Shown here piece by piece: positions 24,371 to 33,222 of a stretch of DNA of 64,000 nucleotides. The position numbers were made by a program, and so were the translations under genes. A model generated the notes under the pieces. That model did not search any database, was not told the DNA's origin, and saw nothing but the letters and a program-made list of their open reading frames with translations. This DNA comes from Nocardioides sp. SLBN-35 (lineage in GTDB: Bacteria; Actinomycetota; Actinomycetes; Propionibacteriales; Nocardioidaceae): contig NZ_VFNU01000001.1 of assembly GCF_006715725.1 (NCBI RefSeq), forward strand, positions 496,001-560,000, written 5' to 3'. Each line of letters begins with the position of its first letter. Position 1 is the stretch's first letter.

Positions 24371-26215
24371 GTGCCGGTTCCTTCGCCCGAGGTGCTCGCC
24401 GCCCTCCGGGCCACCCCGCCGTTCGACCAGCTCGCCGACGCCGAGGTGGCCGCACTCGGCAGCGCCGCCAAGGTCGAGGAGCACGCCGACCAGGAGGTGC
24501 TGCTCGACGCGTTCACGGCCACCCCGCGGCACGTCTTCGTCGTCGTGGCGGGCGAGGTCGCGCTGTGGGTCGACCCGGAGGGCGAGCCCGAGGAACCCGA
24601 CTTCGTGCTCGGGCCGCACGACGTGTTCGGCCTCGACGCGACCCTGACCGGGCGGGCGATCGGGCCGCTGGCGGTCGCCGCCGGCCCCGTGACCGTGATC
24701 CGGCTCCCCGCCGCCCGGGTCTCCGAGCTGCTGGCGGGGGACCGGCCGGTCGTCGTACCGGACCGGTTGGCGGGGCCGCCCGCCTCGGAGTCCCCGGCGT
24801 ACGTCGTCGTGGACGAGCTCGTCGTCAGCGAGCCGGTCGTCGTCGACCCCACCGAGCCGGTGGTCGACGTCGCGCGGGCGATGACCGCCGCCCGGCACGG
24901 GTACGCCGCCGTCCGGCTGCCGCAGGGCTGGGGGATGGTGACCGACCGGGTGCTGCGCGAGCGGGTGCTGGCCGGTGACGTCGCCGCCGGCACGGCGGTC
25001 GGCGAGCTGGTTGCCGGCGAGACCCCGCACCAGGTGGTCAGCGGGTCCTCGGCCGCCGAGGCGCTGATCCTGCTGCTCGACCGGAAGGCCGACTACGTGC
25101 TCGTCGTCGACCGTGACGGCACCCTGCGCGGCTCGGTCGAGCCGCGCGACTTCGTGGTGTCGTCGACGACCGCGGGGGTGTCCCTGCACGAGCAGCTGCG
25201 CCGCGCCGCGAGTGTCGAGGAGCTGCAGGAGCGGGCGCGGGGGATCCCCGGCGTGCTGGCGACGCTGCTCGACGGTGGGCTCGCGTCCGGCAAGGTGATC
25301 CGGGTGCACACGGCGATGCTCGACACGACCGTGCGCCGGATGATCGAGCTCGCCTTCGCCCGCCATCCCGCCCTCGACCCGGACGCGTTCACCTGGCTCT
25401 CGCTGGGCAGCAACGGCCGTGGCGAGGCGGTCCCCAGCTCCGACATCGACTCGGCCGCCGCGTTCGACGACGCGGTGACGGCCGACGACATCGTGCGCTA
25501 CCGGCACGTCTTCGGCGAGATCGCCGACGCCCTCGCCGCTGCCGGTCTCACCGGCGACCAGCACGGTGCCACGGCGGCCCGCGACGCCTTCTCCCGCACC
25601 AACGCGGCCTGGCGCGCGGCGGGGGAGCAGTGGCTGGCCGCGCCGGACCGCAACAACGGCGCGATGATGACCTCGCTGCTCGTCGACGGCCGCCCGATCT
25701 ACGGCGACCCCGGCTTGCCGGCGGTGGCGCAGGTGGTCGCCGGGATGCGCGGGCACCCCGGCACGATGCGGCTGCTGCTCCAGGAGTCCCTGTCGCGGCG
25801 GGCCCGGATGCGCTCGCTGCGCGACCTCGTCGCCGGCCGTGGCCGCGACCACTTCGACCTCAAGACCCATGCCCTGCTGCCGATCGTCAACCTCGCCCGG
25901 TGGGCCGCGCTGAGCGTCGGGTCGTCCGCGCTGCCGACCACCGAGCGGCTCCGCGCCGCCTCCGGCACGACCGCCCTCCCGGCCCCGCAGGCGCTCGCCC
26001 TGGTCGAGGTGTTCGAGACGCTGCAGCGGGTCCGGCTGCGCCACCAGCTGCGCCAGGTCGAGCAGGGCCGGGTCCCCAGCGACCTGGTCGACCTGCACGC
26101 GGTCTCCGCGATCGACCGCAGCATCATCACCCGAGCGGTCCGCGAGATCGCCGCCGTACAGCGGCGGATGGACAACATCGCGCTGTACGACGACCCGGAG
26201 CGCTGGGGCCGATGA
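24371..26215 (+). CDS. cNMP-binding / CBS / DUF294 nucleotidyltransferase-like protein
   Basis: 614-residue modular protein. Residues about 10-125: cyclic-nucleotide-binding-like beta-barrel (HVFVVVAGEVALWVD). About 150-275: a pair of CBS-like segments (VVDVARAMTAARHGYAAV; YVLVVDRDGTLRGSV). About 300-460: GlnD-like nucleotidyltransferase with LGSNGRGEAVPSSDIDSAA, matching the GSxxRxExxxxSDxD catalytic pattern. Last 150 residues: the DUF294 C-terminal substrate-binding helical domain (HFDLKTHALLPIVNLAR). Family role is uncharacterised; the layout suggests a nucleotide- or adenylate-gated transferase acting on a protein. GTG 24371 is 10 bases after the lipoprotein stop, and the stop overlaps the next start. 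Confidence 0.88.
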   Translation: MPVPSPEVLAALRATPPFDQLADAEVAALGSAAKVEEHADQEVLLDAFTATPRHVFVVVAGEVALWVDPEGEPEEPDFVLGPHDVFGLDATLTGRAIGPLAVAAGPVTVIRLPAARVSELLAGDRPVVVPDRLAGPPASESPAYVVVDELVVSEPVVVDPTEPVVDVARAMTAARHGYAAVRLPQGWGMVTDRVLRERVLAGDVAAGTAVGELVAGETPHQVVSGSSAAEALILLLDRKADYVLVVDRDGTLRGSVEPRDFVVSSTTAGVSLHEQLRRAASVEELQERARGIPGVLATLLDGGLASGKVIRVHTAMLDTTVRRMIELAFARHPALDPDAFTWLSLGSNGRGEAVPSSDIDSAAAFDDAVTADDIVRYRHVFGEIADALAAAGLTGDQHGATAARDAFSRTNAAWRAAGEQWLAAPDRNNGAMMTSLLVDGRPIYGDPGLPAVAQVVAGMRGHPGTMRLLLQESLSRRARMRSLRDLVAGRGRDHFDLKTHALLPIVNLARWAALSVGSSALPTTERLRAASGTTALPAPQALALVEVFETLQRVRLRHQLRQVEQGRVPSDLVDLHAVSAIDRSIITRAVREIAAVQRRMDNIALYDDPERWGR

Positions 26216-27054
26216 CCGCGCCGTCACCGCGGGTGGCCGTGATCGGCGACGTCGGCGGGCACCTCGGCGAGCTGCGCGCCGAGCTGGCCCGGCTCGGCGT
26301 ACCGGACGAGGGGCGGGGTCCGCTCCCGCCCGGCCTGAGCATCGTGCAGGTCGGTGACCTGGTCCACCGCGGGCCGGAGTCCGAGGAGGTGGTGCGCCAG
26401 GTCGACGGATACCTGCGCCAGCAGCCCGGGCAGTGGGTGCAGCTGATCGGCAACCACGAGGCGCAGTACGTCCGCCGCGCCGCCTTCCAGTGGTCGCCCG
26501 CGCTGGACCCGCGAGCCTCGGACCGCGTGCAGGCGTGGTGGCGCGAGGGCCTGATGGTCCCGTCGGTCGGGCTGTCCGTCGACGGCGAGCAGCTCCTCGT
26601 CACCCACGCCGGCGCGACCTCGGCGTTCTGGCGGTCGGTGCTGGGTGCGCCCGACGGCGTGGCGGAGGCGGTCGCCGCGATCCGCGCGCTCGGTGACGAT
26701 CCCGCGCTGTTCCGCGCCGGCGCCATGATGCAGGGCCGCGACCCCGACCCGCTGGCCGGTCCGCTGTGGGCCGCCGCCGCGAGCGAGCTGGCGATCTCCT
26801 GGGCCGGGAGGACACTGCCGTTCAGCCAGGTGCACGGCCACTCGTCGGCCTGGGACTGGGACGCCGGCACTTGGCGGCTCCCACCGGACCTCGCCGCCCA
26901 CGCCCGCCTCGACGAGGAGGACCGGCACGTCACGCTGACCCTGCCGGGCGGCCGGATCGTCGGCGTCGACCCGGACCACCGGGTCACCCCGCGCTCACCC
27001 TGGCGGGCCTGGGTGGTCGGCGGACCTCGGGCGGTCGTCGAGGTGATCCGGTAG
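26212..27054 (+). CDS. Metallophosphoesterase (PPP-type phosphatase)
   Basis: 280 residues with the full two-metal phosphatase signature: IGDVGGH near the N-terminus, VGDLVHRGP, GNHEAQY, THAGATS and VHGHSSA. The first block reads GDVGGH where bis-phosphatases of the ApaH/PrpE type have GDIHG, so the first His is shifted or missing. Overlaps the nucleotidyltransferase-like gene by 4 bases (ATGA), hinting that the phosphatase reverses or supports the modification made by that protein, or cleaves a nucleotide signal (inference). Confidence 0.87.
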   Translation: MTAPSPRVAVIGDVGGHLGELRAELARLGVPDEGRGPLPPGLSIVQVGDLVHRGPESEEVVRQVDGYLRQQPGQWVQLIGNHEAQYVRRAAFQWSPALDPRASDRVQAWWREGLMVPSVGLSVDGEQLLVTHAGATSAFWRSVLGAPDGVAEAVAAIRALGDDPALFRAGAMMQGRDPDPLAGPLWAAAASELAISWAGRTLPFSQVHGHSSAWDWDAGTWRLPPDLAAHARLDEEDRHVTLTLPGGRIVGVDPDHRVTPRSPWRAWVVGGPRAVVEVIR

Positions 27055-27178
27055 CACGGCGAGGAACGCCAGTGTTTATCAAGCGGTAGGGTGTGACCCC
27101 GTTCACGCGCCCCGGTGACGGACACGTGACGAGAGGTTTCACCAATCTGTTTGACAGATCGGTAAACACTGTTGTTTC

Positions 27179-27191
27179 TTATACCCGCGAG
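27179..27191 (+). promoter_or_regulatory. 13-base motif shared by the two similar secreted-protein genes of the mce locus
   Basis: TTATACCCGCGAG here and TTATACCCCCGAG on the minus strand at 39982-39994 match at 12 of 13 bases. Each lies upstream of a secreted protein with a similar N-terminal domain at opposite ends of the mce locus. A TTGACA hexamer at 27151-27156 lies upstream but with too long a spacer for a standard promoter. Could be a -10 region or a common regulator site. Confidence 0.35.
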
Positions 27192-27236
27192 TAACAGCTA
27201 CTCGTCGGGGGCAGATCCTTGGGAGGGGACGAGCGC

Positions 27237-28328
27237 GTGAAGGTTCGTGCAGGACGGCGGATGCGGGTCGGCCCGGTTGCGGCGACGCTCGGCATGACGG
27301 CGCTGGTGCTGCTCGGCGCTCCGGTCCCGACGGCTCGGGCCGACCTCGGGCCCGACCAGGAGATCAGCGTGAGCGGCGTCGAGTACGCCTGCAAGGCGAA
27401 GAACTCCGTGATCGACGCGACCGTCGGCGGCCCGCAGAAGTTCGTCGTCAACGCACGCGCCACGGTGCCCTCGAGCTTCGACGGCGGCGAGAGCATCCCG
27501 ACGGTCCCCGCGTCCCTCGACCTCGTCATGCCCGTTGCGCTCATGGACAAGATCCGCATCCTGCCGACCAACGGTCCCACCGGAAGGGTGGAGCGACTCG
27601 GCGGCAGTGCGACCTCGGACGTGCTGCTCGAGGGGGTGGCCAGCAGCGGCGCCAAGCAGACCGTCAGCCGTCCTGTGCAGAACCTCTCGGCTCCGCTCCA
27701 GGCGGTCCCGGCGACCGGGTCGATGACGATCGCCGACGTCGACGGCAGCGTCGCGTCCTTCACCGCGCCGAGCATCGGTGGCGACGGCCTGGTCTACGTC
27801 TCGCTGCCCTTCTACTTCCAGATCCACGCCAAGCTCGATCCGCCTGTGCTGGGCTCGATCGCCGAGACCGACCTCGACTGCTACCGGCTGGCGGACACCG
27901 CCGCCCAGCGCGTGATCGGGACGATCGAGGTCGGCGCCGGCTGCAGCACCAGCGCGTGCCCCCTTCCGGCGGTCGACCGCTCGACGGAGCCGACCTGGGT
28001 CCAACGAGTCCGCGGTGGCGGCACCGGCAACCCGAGCAATCCCGGAAACCCGGGCAACCCCGGAAACCCGGGCACTCCGACCGACCCGGGTACGCCGAAC
28101 CCGAGTGGCGCCGGTGTCGATCCCGGCAGCCCGACACCCGAGGGTGACGGCTACGACCCCGCTGGTTGGAGCCACGACAAGGCCGACGGCGCTGGCGACA
28201 TCGTGGTGACCGAAGCCCTCGCGGACACCGGCTCCCCGGTCGGCGGCTGGGTGTTCGGCGTGCTCGCAGCCGCTGTGCTCGCCCGGATCGCGGTGGCCGT
28301 CCGGCGACGCAGCCCCTCGCGTCGGTGA
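27237..28328 (+). CDS. Sortase-anchored secreted protein coupled to the mce operon
   Basis: 363 residues from GTG 27237, chosen because GGGAGGGGA sits 8 bases before it (TTG 27219 is too close to its own site). Signal peptide ends near PTARA. Residues 40-230 form a domain with paired Cys (YACKAKN, DLDCYRL) that resembles the start of the secreted protein at 38703-39971. Then a wall-spanning linker GNPSNPGNPGNPGNPG, a sorting signal LADTG, a membrane helix (VFGVLAAAVLARIAVAV) and an Arg-rich tail. LAxTG is the motif cut by class E sortases, and one is encoded at the far end of this locus. Its stop overlaps the first YrbE start (GTGA). Function unknown; probably a wall-bound partner of the Mce importer. 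Confidence 0.85.
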   Translation: MKVRAGRRMRVGPVAATLGMTALVLLGAPVPTARADLGPDQEISVSGVEYACKAKNSVIDATVGGPQKFVVNARATVPSSFDGGESIPTVPASLDLVMPVALMDKIRILPTNGPTGRVERLGGSATSDVLLEGVASSGAKQTVSRPVQNLSAPLQAVPATGSMTIADVDGSVASFTAPSIGGDGLVYVSLPFYFQIHAKLDPPVLGSIAETDLDCYRLADTAAQRVIGTIEVGAGCSTSACPLPAVDRSTEPTWVQRVRGGGTGNPSNPGNPGNPGNPGTPTDPGTPNPSGAGVDPGSPTPEGDGYDPAGWSHDKADGAGDIVVTEALADTGSPVGGWVFGVLAAAVLARIAVAVRRRSPSRR

Positions 28329-29104
28329 GCGCCCTCGCCGTTGCCGGACGACCCTTCACCGCTGCAGGTCGCCTCTTCGCCTTCGGCGCCGACGCGTTCC
28401 TGGCGCTGTTCCGCGGCCCCTTCCAGGTGCGTGAGTTCGTCCAGCAGGCCTGGTTCCTCGCGTCGGTCACGATCGTCCCGACGGCGCTGGTGGCGATCCC
28501 GTTCGGCGCTGTGATCGCGCTGCAGGCGGGGAGCCTGATCCAGCAGTTCGGTGCGCAGTCCTTCACCGGCTCGGCAGCGGTGCTCGCCATCGTGCGTGAG
28601 GCCGGCCCGATCGCCACCGCCCTGCTGGTCGCGGGCGCGGGGGGATCTGCGATCGCGGCGGACCTGGGCGCGCGGAAGATCCGCGAGGAGCTGGACGCAA
28701 TGATGGTGATGGGCATCGACCCGGTGCAGCGCCTCGTGGTGCCGCGCGTGCTGGCCAGCATGCTCGTCGCGGTCTTCCTCAACGGTCTGGTCAGCTTCGT
28801 CGGGGTTCTCGGCGGCTACTTCTTCAACGTGATCCTGCAGGGCGGCACCCCCGGTGCCTACCTGGCGAGCTTCACCGCCCTCGCCCAGCTGCCCGACCTG
28901 TGGCAGGGCATGGTCAAGGCACTGGTGTTCGGGCTGATCGCCGGCGTGTGTGCGGCGTTCCAGGGGATGAACGCCGGCGGCGGCCCACGCGGCGTCGGCC
29001 AGGCGGTCAACGAGACCGTCGTGATCACCTTCCTGCTGCTCTTCGTGGCCAACTTCGTGATGACGACGCTCTACTTCCAGATCATCCCGGCGAAGGCCCT
29101 GTGA
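28325..29104 (+). CDS. yrbEA: YrbE/MlaE-type permease A of mce operon
   Basis: 259-residue integral membrane permease of the Mce lipid importer, starting GTG 28325 by overlap with the previous stop. The MlaE hallmarks are present: a five- to six-helix core, AIVREAGPIATALLVAGAGGS, and AADLGARKIREELDAMMVMG, the coupling helix that contacts the ATPase. The ATPase (MceG) is not in the window and is usually encoded elsewhere in actinobacteria. Pairs with the next gene. Confidence 0.94.
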   Translation: MSALAVAGRPFTAAGRLFAFGADAFLALFRGPFQVREFVQQAWFLASVTIVPTALVAIPFGAVIALQAGSLIQQFGAQSFTGSAAVLAIVREAGPIATALLVAGAGGSAIAADLGARKIREELDAMMVMGIDPVQRLVVPRVLASMLVAVFLNGLVSFVGVLGGYFFNVILQGGTPGAYLASFTALAQLPDLWQGMVKALVFGLIAGVCAAFQGMNAGGGPRGVGQAVNETVVITFLLLFVANFVMTTLYFQIIPAKAL

Positions 29105-29931
29105 TGGCGACCCTGGACTCCCTGTGTCGTCGCTCCACCGGTCTCGTCGACGAGCTGGGGAACCACCTCGTCTTCTATGCGCGCGCCGTTTCCTGGCTGC
29201 CGGGCACCCTGGTCCGCTACCCGCGGCAGACCTTCCAGCTGCTCGGCGAGGTCGCCTTCGGGCAGGGGGCGCTGGCCGTCATCGGCGGCACCGTCGGCGT
29301 CGTGGTCGCGATGGCCTTCTTCACCGGCACCGAGGTCGGCCTCCAGGGCTACACCGCACTCAACCAGCTCGGCACCGGTGCCTTCGCGGGCTTCTTCTCC
29401 GCCTACTTCAACACCCGCGAGATCGCCCCGCTCGTCACCGGCATCGCGCTCGCGGCCACCGTGGGCTGCGGTTTCACCGCGCAGCTCGGCGCCATGCGGA
29501 TCTCCGAGGAGGTCGACGCCCTCGAGGTGATGGCGATCCGCTCGCTGCCCTACCTCGTCGGGACCCGGGTCATCGCCGGGCTGATCGCGGTGATCCCGCT
29601 CTACGTCGCGGGCCTGTTGTCGTCGTACGCCGCGACCAGACTGACCGTGACCTTGGCCTACGGACAGAGCAGCGGCACCTACGACCACTACTTCACGCTG
29701 TTCCTGCCCCCGGCCGACATCGCGTGGTCGTTCGTCAAGGTGCTGGTCTTCGCCGTCGTGGTGATCCTGGTGCACTGCTACTACGGCTACAACGCGACCG
29801 GGGGTCCGGTCGGGGTCGGCATCGCGGTCGGCCGCGCCGTACGGACCTCGATCGTGGCGATCAACGTCATCGACCTGCTGCTGTCGATGGCCATCTGGGG
29901 CACGACCACCACCGTCAGGCTGGCCGGCTGA
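29104..29931 (+). CDS. yrbEB: YrbE/MlaE-type permease B of mce operon
   Basis: 275 residues, the second permease of the heterodimer. It has the same architecture as permease A: REIAPLVTGIALAATVGCGF and the coupling helix AQLGAMRISEEVDALEVMAI, ending in VINVIDLLLSMAIWG. ATG 29104 shares a base with the previous stop (TGATG), as does its own stop with the MceA start, so the operon is tightly coupled. Confidence 0.94.
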   Translation: MATLDSLCRRSTGLVDELGNHLVFYARAVSWLPGTLVRYPRQTFQLLGEVAFGQGALAVIGGTVGVVVAMAFFTGTEVGLQGYTALNQLGTGAFAGFFSAYFNTREIAPLVTGIALAATVGCGFTAQLGAMRISEEVDALEVMAIRSLPYLVGTRVIAGLIAVIPLYVAGLLSSYAATRLTVTLAYGQSSGTYDHYFTLFLPPADIAWSFVKVLVFAVVVILVHCYYGYNATGGPVGVGIAVGRAVRTSIVAINVIDLLLSMAIWGTTTTVRLAG

Positions 29932-31178
29932 TGGCCCGCGTCGCGCTGCACCAGCGCACCGGCGTGGTGCGCACCAGCGGCATCGTCTTCCTCGCCCTGA
30001 TACTGGCGATCCTCTGGCTGACCCACGCGGTCTTCACCAAGAGGTTCAGCGACGACGTGCCGGTGACGGTGGTCAGCGAGCGTGTCGGCCTCGCCCTGAG
30101 CAAGAACGCCGACGTGAAGCTGCGCGGCGTGATCGTCGGCCGGGTCGAGACCATCGCCGTCGACGGTGGCGCCGCGGAGATCGACCTGCGGCTCGACCCC
30201 GACCTCGCCGCCACGATCCCGGCCCAGGTCGAGGCGTTCATCGTGCCGAAGACCCTGTTCGGCGAGAAGTACGTCGACCTGCGCCCGGTCTCCGGATCGG
30301 GCGGCCGGGCCATCGCCGCCGGCGCCCGGATCCGCCAGGGCACGATCCCGGCCGAGGTCGAGCGGCTGCTCGACGACGCCTATCCGCTGCTCACCGCGGT
30401 GGAGCCGGCCCAGCTCTCCGCGACGCTCACCGCGCTCTCCGAGGCGCTCGACGGCCAGGGCGACGACCTGGGCGCCTCGCTCGACGAGCTCGAGGCCTAC
30501 CTCGTGAAGCTCGAGCCGCTGAGCGACGAGCTCGTCGACGACATCGTCGCGCTCGGCGAGGTGTCCGAGACCTACGGCGACGCGATGCCCGAGATCGGCG
30601 ACCTGCTCGCCGACGCCGTGGTTACCGGCGACACCGTGGTCGCGAAGGAGCAGCAGATCACCAGGCTCTTCGCCGGGGTCGACAAGCTGGCCGACACCGC
30701 CGACGCCCTTCTCGACGACCACGGCGACCAGCTGATCACCCTCGCCGACGAGTCGCAGGCGACACTCGACCTGCTGGCCCGCTACGCGCCGACGCTGAGC
30801 TGCGTGCTGAACGGCATCAAGGGGCTCATGCCCCGCCTCGACGACGCCTTCCGCGACCAGCGAGCCCACGTCTCGATCGAGTTCGGACCGCGGTCGGCGA
30901 CCGGGTACGGCGCAGGGGAGGACCCGCGCTATCCCGCCGTCGGCCGCGCCCCGGGCCCGGGCTGCCGCACCCTGCCCACCCCGCCGTACGACGCCGACCG
31001 GCCCGCGCCCGGCGCCCCTGCCGAGGTTCTCGCCCTCTTCGGCATCGCCGACCACCGGCGCAGCATGGTCACCGCGTTGGTCGCCGGAGCGGCGGGCGTG
31101 GAGCCTGGCGAGATCCCCGACCTGGCCACGGACCTGGCGGCACCCGCCTTGGAGGGTGCGGAGGTGAGCGTCCGATGA
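29931..31178 (+). CDS. mceA: Mce family protein A
   Basis: 415-residue substrate-shuttle protein of the Mce transporter. N-terminal membrane anchor SGIVFLALILAILWLTHAVF, then the MCE/MlaD domain (VGLALSKNADVKLRGVIVGRVETI to LFGEKYVDLRPV, about residues 38-115), and a long alpha-helical region that in Mce complexes builds a hydrophobic tunnel. A Cys-containing C-terminal segment (GPGCRTLPTPPYD) follows. First of six mce genes in the usual A-F order. Confidence 0.93.
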   Translation: MARVALHQRTGVVRTSGIVFLALILAILWLTHAVFTKRFSDDVPVTVVSERVGLALSKNADVKLRGVIVGRVETIAVDGGAAEIDLRLDPDLAATIPAQVEAFIVPKTLFGEKYVDLRPVSGSGGRAIAAGARIRQGTIPAEVERLLDDAYPLLTAVEPAQLSATLTALSEALDGQGDDLGASLDELEAYLVKLEPLSDELVDDIVALGEVSETYGDAMPEIGDLLADAVVTGDTVVAKEQQITRLFAGVDKLADTADALLDDHGDQLITLADESQATLDLLARYAPTLSCVLNGIKGLMPRLDDAFRDQRAHVSIEFGPRSATGYGAGEDPRYPAVGRAPGPGCRTLPTPPYDADRPAPGAPAEVLALFGIADHRRSMVTALVAGAAGVEPGEIPDLATDLAAPALEGAEVSVR

Positions 31179-32254
31179 ACCGTTGGGACCGGACCAGCGT
31201 GGCAGCGCTGGTCAAGCTGCTCGGCTTCCTCGTGGCGACCGCCCTGATGACGACCGCTATCGCGATGGTCATCGGCAACGCCTCGTTCGACGAGCGCACC
31301 CGGTACCAGGCGGTCTTCTCCGACGCGACCAGCCTGGTGAGCGGTGACGACGTCCGGATCGCGGGTGTCCGCGTCGGCCGGGTGACCGACATCCACGTCC
31401 GCCGCGGAACCGAGGCCGTGGTCGGCTTCTCGGTCGACTCCTCGGTCACCCTCACCGACGCGACGGTGGCCGCGCTGCGCTATCGCAACATGGTCGGCCA
31501 GCGTTACCTGTCGCTGAGCCCGGGCGTCGAGGGCCGCGGGCGGGCGCTGCGCGCGGGCGGGACGATCCCGCTCGCCCGGACCACGCCCGCCCTCGACCTG
31601 ACGGCGCTGTTCGCCGGGTTCAAGCCACTGTTCCGGGCCCTCGACCCCGAGCAGACCAACCAGCTCGCCTTCGAGCTGATCCAGGTGTTCCAGGGCGAGA
31701 GCGGCACGGTCGCCTCCCTGCTCGACCGGACCGCCTCGCTCACCGGGACGCTGGCCGACCGCGACCGCCTGATCGGTGACCTGATCGGCAACCTCACCGC
31801 CGTCCTCACGACCTTCAACGACCGCGACACCGAGCTGGCCGACACCATCTCGACGCTCCAGCAGCTGATCACCGGGCTGGCCGCCGACCGCGGGAAGCTG
31901 CTCGACGGGCTCGACCCGATCGCTGACCTGGCCGACTCCACCGCGCACCTGCTCGGCGACATCAGGCAGCCGCTCGCCGACGACCTCGCGGGGCTCGCCA
32001 CGCTCAGCGCCAGTCTCGACACGCCCTCGGCACGCACCCGCCTCGACCAGACCATGAAGGTGCTGCCGATCAAGCTCGACCGGCTGACCGACGCGATGGC
32101 GTACGGCTCCTTCTTCAACTTCTACATCTGCGAGATCGGTGTGCGCGGGTCGCTGCCGGCACTGCCGACGGTCCAGGGCTGGCAGCAGCGCCGCGAGCTC
32201 TTCACCACGACGCGGGTGAAGGTGGAGGGAGAGGGCGTGGAGCGATGCCGATGA
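31175..32254 (+). CDS. mceB: Mce family protein B
   Basis: 359 residues. Membrane anchor LVKLLGFLVATALMTTAIAM, MCE domain with the conserved SLVSGDDVRIAGVRVGRVTDI and VGQRYLSLSPG, then helical repeats. A Cys in NFYICEIG near residue 320 is typical of this subfamily. ATG 31175 overlaps the MceA stop as ATGA; ends by overlapping MceC by 10 bases. Confidence 0.92.
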   Translation: MNRWDRTSVAALVKLLGFLVATALMTTAIAMVIGNASFDERTRYQAVFSDATSLVSGDDVRIAGVRVGRVTDIHVRRGTEAVVGFSVDSSVTLTDATVAALRYRNMVGQRYLSLSPGVEGRGRALRAGGTIPLARTTPALDLTALFAGFKPLFRALDPEQTNQLAFELIQVFQGESGTVASLLDRTASLTGTLADRDRLIGDLIGNLTAVLTTFNDRDTELADTISTLQQLITGLAADRGKLLDGLDPIADLADSTAHLLGDIRQPLADDLAGLATLSASLDTPSARTRLDQTMKVLPIKLDRLTDAMAYGSFFNFYICEIGVRGSLPALPTVQGWQQRRELFTTTRVKVEGEGVERCR

Positions 32255-33222
32255 AACCCGTGCGTGACCGCAACCCCACCGTCGTCGGCGTCGTCGGCGT
32301 CGCGATCCTGGCGCTCGGCCTGGCGTTGGCCCTCAGCGCCAAGCACCTGCCGGTGATCGGTGACGGTGCGACCTACCGCGCGCAGTTCACCGAGGTCGGC
32401 GGCCTGAAGAAGGGTGACGACGTCCGGATGGCCGGCGTCCGGGTCGGCAAGGTCACCGCGCTCGATCTGGACGGCGCCACCGTGACGGTGTCGTTCACCG
32501 TGAGCGACCACGCCGACCAGCTCCGGGCGGACACCGAGGCGTCCATCCGGATCAAGACCCTGCTCGGCACGATGTACGTCGCGCTGGAGCCCAAGGGCGC
32601 CGGCCGCCTCGATGCGGGCGACACCATCCCGACCTCGCGGACCACCCCGCCGTACGACGTCGTGGCGGCGTTCTCCGACCTGACGACCACCACCCAGCAG
32701 ATCGACACCGACCAGCTCGCGCACGCGATGGACGTGCTCGCCGACGCGAGCGAGCACACCCCGGACGGGTTCCGCGGCACCGTCGACGGCATCACCCGGC
32801 TCTCGCAGAACCTCGTCAAGCGCGACGAGCAGATCGACGCGCTGCTCAAGAACCTCTCCGGCGTCGCCGACACCCTCGACGCGCGCAAGGGCGAGCTCGC
32901 CCGGCTGTTCCGCGACGGCGGCACGCTCTTCGCGGCGCTGACCGCGCGCCGGCAGGCCGTGCACGACCTGCTCGTCGCCGTCCGTGACCTCAGCAGCCAG
33001 CTGCGCGGCCTGGTGCGCGACACCAACGCGACCCTGAAGCCGACGCTGGTCCACCTCGACAGTGTGCTCGACGTCCTCGAGGCCAATGAGAAGAGCATCG
33101 ACACCGCACTGGAGACGCTGCCCACGTTCTACGACGGCGTCAACAGCGCGACCGGGAACGGGCCGTGGATCGACGGCTTCATCTACAACCTGATGAGCAT
33201 GCTGGGGGTGCCGGGGCTGTGA
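32245..33222 (+). CDS. mceC: Mce family protein C
   Basis: 325 residues, one of the shorter Mce subunits. Anchor VVGVVGVAILALGLALALSA, MCE domain GGLKKGDDVRMAGVRVGKVTAL to LLGTMYVALEPKG, then the helical region with repeated polar heptads (NLVKRDEQIDALLKNLSGVA). Starts at ATG 32245 or the in-frame ATG 32251. Its stop overlaps the MceD GTG start. Confidence 0.92.
   Translation: MPMKPVRDRNPTVVGVVGVAILALGLALALSAKHLPVIGDGATYRAQFTEVGGLKKGDDVRMAGVRVGKVTALDLDGATVTVSFTVSDHADQLRADTEASIRIKTLLGTMYVALEPKGAGRLDAGDTIPTSRTTPPYDVVAAFSDLTTTTQQIDTDQLAHAMDVLADASEHTPDGFRGTVDGITRLSQNLVKRDEQIDALLKNLSGVADTLDARKGELARLFRDGGTLFAALTARRQAVHDLLVAVRDLSSQLRGLVRDTNATLKPTLVHLDSVLDVLEANEKSIDTALETLPTFYDGVNSATGNGPWIDGFIYNLMSMLGVPGL

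Noticed and set aside
28024..28077. Frameshift or assembly error in the NPG-rich linker
   Set aside because: The repeats CCCGGAAACCCGGGCAA are slippage-prone but the frame continues properly into the LADTG sorting signal and membrane helix.
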